64,000 bases of DNA from Seohaeicola saemankumensis (GTDB taxonomy: Bacteria > Pseudomonadota > Alphaproteobacteria > Rhodobacterales > Rhodobacteraceae): contig NZ_JBHTKR010000004.1 in the NCBI RefSeq assembly GCF_042678485.1, forward strand, positions 248,001 to 312,000. Direction: 5' to 3'. The notes under the pieces are model-generated. The model was not told the origin of the DNA and made no database searches. It was given only the letters and a program-made list of their open reading frames with translations. Both the position numbers and the translations under genes were made by a program. This document shows, piece by piece, positions 8,482-17,245 of this stretch. The stretch's first letter is position 1, and every line of letters begins with the position of its first letter.

Positions 8482-9318
8482 ATGAAAGCCGCGCTGCTGC
8501 AACTGACGTCAAGCGATGACCCGGTGGCAAACATCGCCATGGTCCAGCGCATGATGCGACAGGCGGCGGATCAGGGCGCGGGTTTCGTGCTGACCCCCGA
8601 AGTTACCAATTGCGTATCCTCCAGCAGGGCGCATCAGGCGGCTGTGCTGATGGATCAGGATCATGATCCGACCCTGAAAGCCCTGCGCGCGGAAGCGGCG
8701 GAACTGGGTGTGTGGTTGTTGATCGGGTCGCTGGCCCTCAAGACGCAGGATCAGGACGGTCGTTTTGCCAACCGATCTTTCCTGATTGCCCCGGATGGGT
8801 CGATCCGTGCCTGGTATGACAAGATCCACATGTTCGATGTGCAGGTGTCCGAGGTTGAGACATATCGCGAATCCGCGGGTTTCCGTCCGGGTGACCGCGC
8901 GGTGTTGGCCGATACGGGTTTTGCGAAGATCGGAATGACAATCTGCTATGACATCCGATTTGCCCAGTTGCACCGGATGCTTGCACAGGCCGGGGCACAG
9001 ATTCTGACCGTGCCGGCAGCCTTTTCGCCGGTGACGGGTGCTGCTCATTGGGAGCCGCTGTTGCGCGCGCGCGCCATCGAGACGGGTTGCTATGTGCTTG
9101 CCCCGGCACAGACCGGGCTTCATCCGTCATCCACGGGTGGCACGCGCCGCACTTATGGGCACAGCATGGCGATTTCACCCTGGGGCGAGGTTCTGGCCGA
9201 TGCGGGGACAGATCCCGGGATCACGATTGTTGATCTGGCGATGGGCGACGTGGCACAAGCAAGGGCGCGCGTGCCCGCGCTGACCCATGATCGAAAGTTC
9301 GCACCGCCCGATGTCTGA
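8482..9318 (+). CDS. Nitrilase-superfamily amidohydrolase, Nit1-like
   Basis: The 278-residue protein has the nitrilase-superfamily catalytic triad Glu-Lys-Cys at E40 (LTPEVTN), K114 (YDKIHMFD) and C155 (ICYDIRF). The motifs YDKIHMFDV and CYDIRFAQLHR are typical of the Nit1/Nit2 subgroup, which hydrolyses deaminated glutathione or omega-amides such as 2-oxoglutaramate. The gene directly follows grxC, which favours repair of deaminated glutathione, but substrate assignment remains inference. Its last 8 bases overlap the start of the MarR gene, so the two are probably co-translated. Confidence 0.9.
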   Translation: MKAALLQLTSSDDPVANIAMVQRMMRQAADQGAGFVLTPEVTNCVSSSRAHQAAVLMDQDHDPTLKALRAEAAELGVWLLIGSLALKTQDQDGRFANRSFLIAPDGSIRAWYDKIHMFDVQVSEVETYRESAGFRPGDRAVLADTGFAKIGMTICYDIRFAQLHRMLAQAGAQILTVPAAFSPVTGAAHWEPLLRARAIETGCYVLAPAQTGLHPSSTGGTRRTYGHSMAISPWGEVLADAGTDPGITIVDLAMGDVAQARARVPALTHDRKFAPPDV

Positions 9319-9751
9319 CAGCAGCAACTCCCTTGCCGTCGCCTTGTTCAGTGAAATTCTGACGGCCGATCAGTTGGTCAGAAACCGCCTGTCCAAAGTG
9401 CTGCCCAAGGGGATGGAGATTTCGCATTTCTCGGTGCTGAACCATCTGGCGCGCGCCGGGTCAGAACGTACCCCCGCGCAGCTGGCCAAAAGCTTTCATG
9501 TCACGCGTGGGGCGATGACCAACACCCTGGGCAAGCTGGAGTGGGCCGGCTACATCCATATCCGGCCCGATTGGGACGACGCACGCCGCAAGATGGTCGC
9601 CATCAGCCCTGCGGGACGGCGTGCCCGCGACGCGGCGCTGGATGCGATATCTCCCATGATCGCCGAACTGATCTCGGAGCTCGGCGATGAAAAGGTGCGT
9701 GCAGCAATCCCGATCCTGCGCGAATTGCGCCTGAAGCTGGAAGGCGACTGA
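9311..9751 (+). CDS. MarR-family transcriptional regulator
   Basis: The 146-residue protein has the winged-helix MarR fold. Helices around FSVLNHLARAG lead into the recognition helix (TRGAMTNTLGKLEWAGYI), the wing (RPDWDDARRKMVAISPAG) and C-terminal dimerisation helices. Proteins of this family usually repress neighbouring or efflux genes and respond to small phenolic or oxidising ligands. The ATG at 9311 overlaps the stop of the amidase gene. The frame is open 24 bases upstream of it. No operator was identified. Confidence 0.92.
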   Translation: MSDSSNSLAVALFSEILTADQLVRNRLSKVLPKGMEISHFSVLNHLARAGSERTPAQLAKSFHVTRGAMTNTLGKLEWAGYIHIRPDWDDARRKMVAISPAGRRARDAALDAISPMIAELISELGDEKVRAAIPILRELRLKLEGD

Positions 9752-9756
9752 TCGCT

Positions 9757-10518
9757 TCAGGCGGGTTTGGGGCTGGCGGGTTTGAGGCTGGCGGTGACGT
9801 AGTTGACGCTCAGATCCCGGTCCGAGATCGACCAACCCCAGGTGATCGGATTGAAGACAAAGCCCTTGCGATCAACCGGATCAAGCCCTGCCTTGCCCAG
9901 CAAATCGAACAATTCATCGGGCGTGATGAACTTGTTCCATTCATGCGTTCCCTTGGGCAGCCAGCGCATCACGTATTCCGCGCCGACAATCGCCATCGCA
10001 AAGCTTTTGGGATTGCGGTTGATGGTCGAACAGATGTGCAGGCCGCTCGGTTTCAGTAATTGCTGGCAGGCCGTCAGATAGGCCAGCGGGTCGGATACAT
10101 GTTCGACCACTTCCATGTTCAGCACCACATCGAACTGTTCACCGGCCGCGGCCATATCTTCCGCGGTGGTATGGCGATAGTCGATCGTCAGGCCAGACTG
10201 TTCCGCATGGATCTGCGCCACGGGAATGTTGCGCGGCGCCGCATCCGCGCCCACGACCTCGGCGCCAAGCCGCGCCATCGGTTCGGCCAGCAATCCCCCG
10301 CCACAGCCGATATCCAGAAGGCGCAGCCCCTTGAATGGTTCGGGCGCATTCAGGTCACGCGCGAATTCACCCGCGATCTGTCGCGTGATATAGTCCAGAC
10401 GGCAGGGGTTCAGCATGTGCAGCGGCTTGAACTTGCCCTTCGGGTCCCACCATTCCGCCGCCATCGCTTCGAATTTCGCGACTTCGGCGGGATCAACTGT
10501 GGTCTGTCCGGCTTGCAT
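9757..10518 (-). CDS. ubiG: Ubiquinone biosynthesis O-methyltransferase
   Basis: UbiG catalyses both O-methylations in ubiquinone synthesis. The 253-residue product shows EVAKFEAMAAEWWDP near the start, LHMLNPCRLDYI, the SAM motif LLDIGCGGGLLAEPMA, and the downstream NMEVVEHV and STINRNPKSF motifs, all typical of UbiG. The start at 10518 has GGAG six bases upstream; an in-frame ATG at 10530 lacks a good ribosome site. The C-terminus ends in a small repeat (KPASPKPA). The gene converges with the MarR gene, with only 5 bases between their stops. Confidence 0.95.
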   Translation of the reverse strand: MQAGQTTVDPAEVAKFEAMAAEWWDPKGKFKPLHMLNPCRLDYITRQIAGEFARDLNAPEPFKGLRLLDIGCGGGLLAEPMARLGAEVVGADAAPRNIPVAQIHAEQSGLTIDYRHTTAEDMAAAGEQFDVVLNMEVVEHVSDPLAYLTACQQLLKPSGLHICSTINRNPKSFAMAIVGAEYVMRWLPKGTHEWNKFITPDELFDLLGKAGLDPVDRKGFVFNPITWGWSISDRDLSVNYVTASLKPASPKPA

Positions 10519-10566
10519 TCTGCTCTCCATGTGCTCTTTTACTCTCAGGCGTTATATAGGACGACC

Positions 10567-11538
10567 ATGGACAAATTCTCGGGCCAAAAAAGCGCAGTCC
10601 ACTATCTGCATCCGCCGGTCGATCCTTTCGATCAGCGGATGATCGACGTGGGCGATGGCCATACCGTCTATATGGAGCAGTCGGGCAATCCTCAAGGAAT
10701 GCCGGTCGTTGTTTTGCATGGTGGGCCGGGGGGCGGATGCAGCCCCGCGATGCGGCGCTATTTCGATCCCAGGATTTTCCGGGTGATCCTGTTCGATCAA
10801 CGTGGCTGTGGGCGGTCGCGCCCCCATGCGTCTGTCAAGGACAACACCACCTGGCACCTTGTGCGCGATATCGAAAGGATCAGGGATGATCTGGATATCG
10901 ACCGGTGGATCGTTTTCGGCGGAAGCTGGGGGGCGACGCTGGCCCTCATTTATGCCCAGACCCATCCTGACCGCGTCTCGGGTCTGGTGCTGCGGGGCGT
11001 GTTCCTGGCCACCAGGGCCGAGCTTGACTGGTTCTATGGTGGCGGGGCCGGACGCTTCTGGCCCGAGACATGGGCGCGCTTTGTCGATCTGATTCCGGAA
11101 GATGAACGTGGCGACCTGATCGCGGCCTATCACAAGCGGCTGTTTTCCGGCGATCTGATGGTCGAGACGAGATATGGCCGGGCCTGGTCGGCTTGGGAAA
11201 ATGCTCTGGCCTCGTTCCATTCGAACGGGATCGGTGGCGAAAGTCCCGGTGAATACGCCCGTGCCTTTGCCCGACTGGAAAACCACTATTTCATGAATGG
11301 CGCCTTTCTGGACTATGACGGCCAGATCCTGGACCAGGTGGACCGGATCGCCCATATCCCCGGCGCCATCGTGCAGGGCCGCTACGACATGATCTGCCCG
11401 CCGCAGGCGGCGTGGAATCTTGCCGCGCGCTGGCCCAACGTCGAACTGCACATGGTGCGTAACGCAGGGCACGCCCTGTCAGAACCCGGCATCAGCGCGG
11501 AACTTGTCCGGGTGATGGACCGCATCGGCGAAGGCTAG
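10567..11538 (+). CDS. pip: Prolyl aminopeptidase
   Basis: This is a 323-residue alpha/beta-hydrolase of the proline iminopeptidase family (S33), which removes N-terminal proline from peptides in the cytoplasm. The oxyanion-hole motif HGGPGGG is at residues 51-57, the nucleophile in GGSWGA is S120, and the acid and histidine are in GRYDMICP and NAGHALSEP near the C-terminus. Length and motif spacing fit the family fully. The true start is the ATG at 10567; the frame is open far upstream across the opposite-strand ubiG gene, but that part is not coding. Confidence 0.95.
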   Translation: MDKFSGQKSAVHYLHPPVDPFDQRMIDVGDGHTVYMEQSGNPQGMPVVVLHGGPGGGCSPAMRRYFDPRIFRVILFDQRGCGRSRPHASVKDNTTWHLVRDIERIRDDLDIDRWIVFGGSWGATLALIYAQTHPDRVSGLVLRGVFLATRAELDWFYGGGAGRFWPETWARFVDLIPEDERGDLIAAYHKRLFSGDLMVETRYGRAWSAWENALASFHSNGIGGESPGEYARAFARLENHYFMNGAFLDYDGQILDQVDRIAHIPGAIVQGRYDMICPPQAAWNLAARWPNVELHMVRNAGHALSEPGISAELVRVMDRIGEG

Positions 11539-11563
11539 GTCGCACGGCGCGCCCGATCACCCC

Positions 11564-11592
11564 TTGCAGACTCGGGTCCGGGGGCGTATATG
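11564..11592 (+). promoter_or_regulatory. Candidate promoter ahead of the rimP leader
   Basis: TTGCAG is followed after 17 bases by TATATG, a sigma-70-like arrangement with weak -35 match. Transcription would start near 11599 and meet the terminator at 11647 after about 70 bases. This is a visual match only. Confidence 0.3.
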
Positions 11593-11646
11593 GCCTTCAA
11601 CAGCGGCGCGTTGGGGTCCACTCCCACCGCTCCACCGGGAAAGATC

Positions 11647-11670
11647 AACGGGCCGCGCGCCCGTTTTTTT
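11647..11670 (+). terminator. Rho-independent terminator or attenuator upstream of rimP
   Basis: A 7-bp stem (AACGGGC with GCCCGTT), a CGCGC loop and seven Ts form a strong terminator. It ends 25 bases before the rimP start. It either ends the pip transcript or works as an attenuator in the leader of the rimP-nusA operon. Confidence 0.75.
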
Positions 11671-11694
11671 GTGCCTGAAAGGCAAGCCTGACTT

Positions 11695-12276
11695 ATGACC
11701 AACGACCTGATCGCCAAAGCAGCCATCGACCGACGCCTGGCCGAGATCGTCACCCCCGTGATCGAGGATCTCGGGTTTGAACTGGTGCGTATCCGGTTGA
11801 TGGGCGGCAAGACCTCGACCCTGCAGATCATGGCGGAGCGCCCGGAAGGTGGCATTTCGGTCGACGAATGCGCCGAGATCAGCACCGCGGTCAGCGCCGT
11901 GATGGATGTGGAAGACCCGATCGTGGATGAATACACGCTCGAGGTGTCCAGCCCCGGTATCGACCGCCCCCTGACCCGTCTCAAGGATTTTGAGACTTTC
12001 GAAGGCTACGAGGCGCGGATCGAAACCGATGAGCTGATCGACGGCCGCCGCCGCTTCAAGGGCGTGCTGGCCGGCGTTGAGGGCGATGAGGTTCTGATCA
12101 ACATCGAGGAAGGCACGGTCGGGCTGAAATTCGACTGGCTATCCGATGCCAAGCTGATCCTGACCGACGAACTGATCCGAGAGATGCTGCGCCAGCGCAA
12201 GGCGGCCGGCATCATCGATGAAGACCAATTTGACGACATAGAAACAGATAACGACACCGGTTCCGAGGAGGACTGA
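11695..12276 (+). CDS. rimP: Ribosome maturation factor RimP
   Basis: RimP binds the 30S subunit and is needed for its late assembly. The 193-residue protein has the conserved N-terminal block VIEDLGFELVRIRLMGG, a central PGIDRPL motif (SSPGIDRPLTRLKDF), and a C-terminal SH3-like barrel (FDWLSDAKLILTDELI). It carries an acidic tail (about 30 residues) beyond the usual family end. It heads the operon rimP-nusA-ylxR-infB, with 4 bases to nusA. A terminator-like hairpin lies just upstream of its start. Confidence 0.95.
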   Translation: MTNDLIAKAAIDRRLAEIVTPVIEDLGFELVRIRLMGGKTSTLQIMAERPEGGISVDECAEISTAVSAVMDVEDPIVDEYTLEVSSPGIDRPLTRLKDFETFEGYEARIETDELIDGRRRFKGVLAGVEGDEVLINIEEGTVGLKFDWLSDAKLILTDELIREMLRQRKAAGIIDEDQFDDIETDNDTGSEED

Positions 12277-12280
12277 GACC

Positions 12281-13888
12281 ATGGCAATCACTTCCGCCAA
12301 CCAGCTGGAGCTTTTGCAGACCGCAGAGGCCGTCGCCCGTGAAAAGATGATCGACCCCGGCCTGGTGGTCGAGGCGATGGAGGAATCCCTCGCCCGCGCG
12401 GCAAAGTCCCGCTACGGCTCGGAGATGGACATCCGCGTCAAGATCGATCGCAAGACCGGTCGCGCGACATTCACCCGTGTACGGACGGTCGTGGCCGACG
12501 ATGAGCTGGAAAACTACCAGGCTGAAATGACGGTTGAACAAGCCAAGCAGTACCTCGAGAACCCGCAGATCGGTGATACTTTCGTTGAAGAAGTGCCGCC
12601 CGTGGACATGGGCCGTATCGCGGCGCAATCGGCCAAGCAGGTCATCCTGCAAAAGGTCCGCGAAGCAGAACGCGATCGCCAGTTCGAAGAATTCAAGGAT
12701 CGCAAGGGCACTATCATCAACGGTGTGGTCAAGCGCGAGGAATACGGCAACGTCATCGTCGATGTGGGCCGTGGCGAGGCGATCCTGCGCCGGAACGAAA
12801 AGATCGGCCGCGAATCCTACCGCCCGAATGATCGGATCCGTTGCTACATCAAGGATGTGCGCCGCGAACAGCGTGGCCCGCAGATTTTCCTCAGCCGGAC
12901 CGACCCGCAGTTCATGGCGGAACTGTTCAAGATGGAAGTGCCCGAAATCTATGATGGCATCATCGAGATCAAGGCCGTGGCCCGTGACCCCGGTTCGCGT
13001 GCGAAGATCGCCGTCATTTCCTATGACAACTCGATCGACCCCGTGGGCGCTTGCGTCGGTATGCGCGGCAGCCGCGTGCAGGCCGTCGTGAACGAACTGC
13101 AGGGCGAAAAGATCGACATCATCCCGTGGAACGAGGATCAGGCGACCTTCCTGGTCAACGCGCTGCAGCCCGCCGAAGTGACCAAGGTCGTGATCGACGA
13201 GGAAGCCGGCAAGATCGAAGTCGTGGTGCCTGATGAACAGCTGTCGCTGGCCATCGGCCGTCGCGGTCAGAACGTGCGCCTGGCAAGCCAGCTGACCGGC
13301 CTGGACATCGACATCCTGACGGAAGCCGAGGAATCCTCGCGGCGTCAGAAGGAATTCGAGGAGCGCACACGCCTGTTCATGGACACGCTGGACCTTGACG
13401 AATTCTTTGCCCAGCTGCTGGTGGCCGAAGGCTTCACCAATCTGGAAGAAGTGGCCTATGTCGATCGTGACGAACTTCTGGTCATCGACGGTGTTGATGA
13501 AAGCACCGCCGAAGAACTGCAGATGCGCGCCCGCGAATACATTGAAGCCGCTGCAAAGGCCGCGTTGGCGCATGCGCGCGAACTGGGCGTCGAAGACAGC
13601 CTGGTTGAATTCGAGGGCCTGACACCCCAGATGATCGAAGCCCTGGCCGAAGACGGCGTGAAAACGCTGGAAGACTTCGCGACATGCGCGGATTGGGAAC
13701 TGGCCGGCGGCTGGACCACGGTCAAAGGCGAGCGCGTCAAGGATGAAGGCCTGCTGGAGAAGTTCGATGTCTCCCTCGATGAGGCGCAAAACCTCATCAT
13801 GACCGCACGCGTCATGTTGGGCTGGGTTGATCCTGCCGATCTGGCCGGTGACGAGGGTGATCTCGACGAAGAGGAGGCAGAGGCCTGA
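12281..13888 (+). CDS. nusA: Transcription termination/antitermination protein NusA
   Basis: NusA binds RNA polymerase and modulates pausing, termination and antitermination. The 535-residue protein shows the NusA N-terminal domain, an S1 domain (GTIINGVVKREEYGNVIVDVG), two KH domains (GACVGMRGSRVQAV and LAIGRRGQNVRLASQL) and C-terminal helix-hairpin-helix acidic repeats ending in DLDEEEAEA. The two C-terminal AR-type repeats fit alphaproteobacterial NusA. Its stop codon sits inside a perfect 11-bp inverted repeat, and the next gene starts 22 bases later. Confidence 0.97.
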   Translation: MAITSANQLELLQTAEAVAREKMIDPGLVVEAMEESLARAAKSRYGSEMDIRVKIDRKTGRATFTRVRTVVADDELENYQAEMTVEQAKQYLENPQIGDTFVEEVPPVDMGRIAAQSAKQVILQKVREAERDRQFEEFKDRKGTIINGVVKREEYGNVIVDVGRGEAILRRNEKIGRESYRPNDRIRCYIKDVRREQRGPQIFLSRTDPQFMAELFKMEVPEIYDGIIEIKAVARDPGSRAKIAVISYDNSIDPVGACVGMRGSRVQAVVNELQGEKIDIIPWNEDQATFLVNALQPAEVTKVVIDEEAGKIEVVVPDEQLSLAIGRRGQNVRLASQLTGLDIDILTEAEESSRRQKEFEERTRLFMDTLDLDEFFAQLLVAEGFTNLEEVAYVDRDELLVIDGVDESTAEELQMRAREYIEAAAKAALAHARELGVEDSLVEFEGLTPQMIEALAEDGVKTLEDFATCADWELAGGWTTVKGERVKDEGLLEKFDVSLDEAQNLIMTARVMLGWVDPADLAGDEGDLDEEEAEA

Positions 13889-13901
13889 TTTCAGGCCTCT
13901 G
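13878..13901. repeat. Perfect hairpin across the nusA stop codon
   Basis: CAGAGGCCTGA at 13878-13888 is the exact reverse complement of the 11 bases at 13891-13901, separated by TT. The nusA stop codon is the last codon of the left arm. No T-run follows, so it is not a simple terminator. Confidence 0.7.
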
Positions 13902-13910
13902 GTTGACTGT

Positions 13911-14543
13911 ATGACACGTGGCGGGCAAACAAGGGACCGGCAGGACGGACCCGAGCGGAAATGTATCGCCACGGGCGAGGTGCAGCCGAAGTTCGGACTG
14001 ATCCGTTTCGTGATCGGTCCGGAAGGTCAGGTTGTTCCTGACATCATGGGCAAGTTGCCCGGTCGTGGCATATGGGTGTCGGCTGAGCGTTCAGCGCTTG
14101 AAAAGGCGGTCAAGAAGGGCCTTTTCGCCCGCGCTGCGAAACAGGCCGTGACCGTGCCGGAAGACCTGATCGCTCAGGTCGAGACGCAACTGGTCCGCCG
14201 TGTGGTCGATCTGATCAGCCTGGCCCGCAAGGGCGGAGAGGCTGTCAGTGGATATGAAAAGGTCAAGGACTGGCTGGTCAAGGATTATGCAGAGGTGCTG
14301 ATCCAGGCCAGTGACGGGTCCGAGCGTGGCAAGTCCAAGCTGAGCACCCCATCGGATGGAACTTTCATCGGATGGCTCACGGCGGACGAGCTGGGTTTGG
14401 CCTTTGGACGACAAACTGTAATACACGTTGTGCTTGCCGCTGGAGGTTTGGCCCCGCGTGTTGTAGAGGAGGCGGCAAGACTGAAAGGTTTGCGCGCCCC
14501 GGAAGGCGGCAAGACCGTCAAAAAGGATAGAAGAGCCATATGA
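13911..14543 (+). CDS. YlxR-family RNA-binding protein fused to an L7Ae-like domain
   Basis: The 210-residue protein begins with a YlxR (DUF448) domain, recognised from ERKCIATGE, LIRFVIGPEGQVVPD and KLPGRGIWVSAERSA. The second half (VVDLISLARKGGEAVSGYEKVKD and the following sheet-helix pattern) is a ribosomal L7Ae/L30e-like RNA-binding domain. This two-domain form is normal in alphaproteobacteria. Position between nusA and infB is conserved and points to a role in transcription-translation coupling or ribosome function. The last four bases overlap infB (ATGA). Confidence 0.9.
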   Translation: MTRGGQTRDRQDGPERKCIATGEVQPKFGLIRFVIGPEGQVVPDIMGKLPGRGIWVSAERSALEKAVKKGLFARAAKQAVTVPEDLIAQVETQLVRRVVDLISLARKGGEAVSGYEKVKDWLVKDYAEVLIQASDGSERGKSKLSTPSDGTFIGWLTADELGLAFGRQTVIHVVLAAGGLAPRVVEEAARLKGLRAPEGGKTVKKDRRAI

Positions 14544-17047
14544 ACGACAACGACGGTAAGAAGACACTGGGCGTACGTGGCCCCGGCGCGCGTCCGGGAA
14601 ATGTGAAGCAAAGCTTCAGCCATGGACGCACCAAGAATGTCGTCGTGGAAACCAAGCGCAAGCGCGTTGTGGTGCCGAAGCCTGCTGCTGGAAAAGCAGC
14701 GGCTGGCGGCGCGGCACCGAACCCGGCGCTGGGCGATCCGGCAAAACGTCCCGCAGGTATCTCCGACGCCGAGATGGAGCGCCGCCTGAAGGCGCTTCAG
14801 GCTGCCAAGGCCCGTGAAGGCGAGGAAGCCGCGCAGCGCGAAGCCGACGAAAAATCCCGCGAGGAAGATCGTCAGCGCCGCCGCGAGGAAGCCGAAGCCA
14901 AGGAACGCGAAGAGCGTGAGCGCGAAGAGGCGCTGAAAGCCAAGGCCGAAGAAGAGCAGCGCAAGGCCCGCGAGACCGAAGAGGCTGCAAAACGCGCCGC
15001 TGCGGCCGCCGCCGCTGTGCCAGAAGACGAAGCACCTGCTGGCCGATCCACGTCAAAGGCCGCAGCACCTGCGCCCCGCAAGAAAGAGCGCGAAGCCGAT
15101 ACGCAGGAGCGTGACGCACGCGCCGCGAAGGTTCGTGAGGACAATCGCCGTTCCGGCAAGCTGACGCTGAACCAGGCCCTGGCCGGTGGCGAGGGTGGCC
15201 GCACGAAATCCATGGCCGCCATGAAGCGCAAGCAGGAGCGTGCGCGCCAGAAGGCGATGGGCGGTACTGTCGAACGTGAAAAGATCGTGCGTGACGTGCA
15301 GTTGCCCGAAGCCATCATGGTGTCGGAACTGGCCAACCGCATGGCCGAACGTGTCGGCGCCGTGGTCAAGGCGCTGATGCAGAACGGGATGATGGTCACA
15401 CAAAACCAGACCATCGACGCCGATACCGCCGAACTGATCATCGAGGAATTTGGCCACCGCGCGATCCGCGTGTCCGATTCCGATGTCGAAGACGTCATCG
15501 CATCGGTCGAAGACCGTGACGAAGACCTGCAGCCGCGTCCGCCGGTCGTGACCATCATGGGTCACGTCGATCACGGCAAGACCAGTCTGCTTGACGCGAT
15601 CCGGAATGCCAAGGTCGTCGCATCCGAGGCAGGTGGAATCACCCAGCATATCGGCGCCTACCAGGTGACCACCGACAACGGCTCGGTCCTGACATTCCTC
15701 GATACTCCGGGTCACGCTGCCTTTACCTCGATGCGTGCCCGTGGCGCGCATGTGACCGATATCGTGGTCCTGGTTGTGGCGGCTGACGATGCCGTGATGC
15801 CCCAGACCGTCGAGGCGATCAACCACGCCAAGGCCGCCAAGGTGCCGATGATCGTGGCGATCAACAAGATCGACAAGCCGCAGGCGAACCCCACCAAGGT
15901 GCGGACCGATCTTCTGCAGCACGAAGTTGTGGTCGAGGCGATGTCCGGCGAAGTACAGGACGTCGAGGTTTCGGCCCTGACGGGCGAGGGTCTGGACGAA
16001 CTGCTGGAAGCCATCGCGCTGCAGGCAGAGATCCTGGAACTCAAGGCCAACCCGAACCGCTTTGCCGAAGGCGCCGTGATCGAAGCCAAGCTGGACGTAG
16101 GCCGTGGCCCCGTGGCCACCGTTCTGGTTCAGAAGGGCACGCTGAAGCAGGGTGATATCTTCGTGGTCGGCGAACAGTGGGGCAAGGTTCGCGCCCTGAT
16201 CGATGACAAGGGAGAGCGTATCACCGAAGCCGGTCCTTCGGTTCCGGTAGAGGTGCTTGGCCTGAATGGCACGCCCGAAGCCGGTGATGTTCTGAACGTG
16301 GTCGAAACCGAAGCCCAGGCGCGCGAGATCGCGGAATACCGTGAAAACGCCTCCAAGGCCAAGCGGGCCGCTGTCGGTGCTGCGACAACGCTGGACCAGT
16401 TGATGGCCAAGGCCAAGGCAGATGAAACGGTGGCTGAACTGCCGATCCTGGTGAAAGCCGATGTGCAGGGTTCCGCCGAAGCGATCGTTCAAGCCATGGA
16501 AAAGATCGGCAACGACGAGGTGCGCGTGCGTGTCCTGCATTCGGGTGTCGGTGCGATTACCGAAACGGATGTCGGCCTTGCCGAAGCATCCGGCGCCCCG
16601 ATCATGGGTTTCAACGTCCGGGCAAATGCCTCGGCACGGAATACCGCAAACCAGAAAGGCGTGGAGATCCGCTACTACTCGGTGATCTATGACCTGGTGG
16701 ACGACGTGAAAAAGGCCGCAAGCGGACTTCTGAGCGCCGAGATCCGTGAAAAGTTCATCGGCTATGCGCTGATCAAGGAAGTCTTCAAAGTGTCCGGCGT
16801 CGGCAAGGTCGCCGGGTGTCTTGTCACCGAAGGCGTGGCGCGCCGGTCCGCAGGGGTTCGCCTGCTGCGCGACGACGTGGTGGTTCACGAAGGCAATCTG
16901 AAGACGCTCAAGCGTTTCAAGGACGAGGTCAAGGAAGTCACCTCGGGCCAGGAATGCGGCATGGCCTTCGAAAACTACGACGATATTCGCCCCGGCGACG
17001 TGATCGAGATCTTCGAGCGTGAAGAAGTCGAGCGTAAGCTGGCGTGA
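14540..17047 (+). CDS. infB: Translation initiation factor IF-2
   Basis: IF-2 is the GTPase that delivers initiator tRNA to the 30S subunit. The 835-residue protein has a long, highly charged N-terminal region rich in Ala, Glu, Lys and Arg (about residues 1-250), then the G domain with G1 GHVDHGKTS near 340, DTPGHAAF and NKID, followed by domains II to IV ending FEREEVERKLA. It starts on the ATGA overlap with the ylxR gene. The charged repeat-like region is normal for alphaproteobacterial IF-2. A strong terminator closes the operon 22 bases after the stop. Confidence 0.98.
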   Translation: MNDNDGKKTLGVRGPGARPGNVKQSFSHGRTKNVVVETKRKRVVVPKPAAGKAAAGGAAPNPALGDPAKRPAGISDAEMERRLKALQAAKAREGEEAAQREADEKSREEDRQRRREEAEAKEREEREREEALKAKAEEEQRKARETEEAAKRAAAAAAAVPEDEAPAGRSTSKAAAPAPRKKEREADTQERDARAAKVREDNRRSGKLTLNQALAGGEGGRTKSMAAMKRKQERARQKAMGGTVEREKIVRDVQLPEAIMVSELANRMAERVGAVVKALMQNGMMVTQNQTIDADTAELIIEEFGHRAIRVSDSDVEDVIASVEDRDEDLQPRPPVVTIMGHVDHGKTSLLDAIRNAKVVASEAGGITQHIGAYQVTTDNGSVLTFLDTPGHAAFTSMRARGAHVTDIVVLVVAADDAVMPQTVEAINHAKAAKVPMIVAINKIDKPQANPTKVRTDLLQHEVVVEAMSGEVQDVEVSALTGEGLDELLEAIALQAEILELKANPNRFAEGAVIEAKLDVGRGPVATVLVQKGTLKQGDIFVVGEQWGKVRALIDDKGERITEAGPSVPVEVLGLNGTPEAGDVLNVVETEAQAREIAEYRENASKAKRAAVGAATTLDQLMAKAKADETVAELPILVKADVQGSAEAIVQAMEKIGNDEVRVRVLHSGVGAITETDVGLAEASGAPIMGFNVRANASARNTANQKGVEIRYYSVIYDLVDDVKKAASGLLSAEIREKFIGYALIKEVFKVSGVGKVAGCLVTEGVARRSAGVRLLRDDVVVHEGNLKTLKRFKDEVKEVTSGQECGMAFENYDDIRPGDVIEIFEREEVERKLA

Positions 17048-17069
17048 TCCGTTCAGCCAGACATTGAAA

Positions 17070-17097
17070 AAGGGGCAGCGAATGCTGCCCCTTTTTT
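17070..17097 (+). terminator. Terminator of the rimP-nusA-infB operon
   Basis: A 10-bp stem (AAGGGGCAGC with GCTGCCCCTT) around a GAAT loop is followed by a run of Ts. Confidence 0.9.
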
Positions 17098-17107
17098 CGT
17101 TCAGCCG

Positions 17108-17245
17108 TCAGGCTGCTTCCTGTATCACCGGAAGACCGATGAATTCGCGCGATCCCACACGCACCAGAACGCGGCCATCTGACAGGGTGCGGACGTAGGT
17201 TCCCTGAACAGATACGCAACTTCCCAATATGATTGTCCGTAGCAT
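17108..17245 (-). CDS. Small conserved-looking protein of 45 residues
   Basis: An open frame of 45 codons reads MLRTIILGSCVSVQGTYVRT and ends FIGLPVIQEAA. It has a very good ribosome site (GGGAGG six bases before the ATG at 17245); an ATG two codons earlier is too close to that site. The sequence looks like coding DNA, with a short beta-rich pattern (GRVLVRVGSREF). My impression is that similar short proteins occur next to infB in other Rhodobacterales, but I could not check this. The function is unknown. It faces the infB terminator tail to tail. Confidence 0.65.
   Translation of the reverse strand: MLRTIILGSCVSVQGTYVRTLSDGRVLVRVGSREFIGLPVIQEAA

Noticed and set aside
12212..13972. Very long open frame on the minus strand opposite nusA
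   Set aside because: It mirrors the high-GC third-position bias of nusA. The translation is histidine- and leucine-rich, with no motifs.
15053..16888. Long minus-strand frame opposite infB
   Set aside because: Antisense shadow of infB; no ribosome site and no protein-like motifs.
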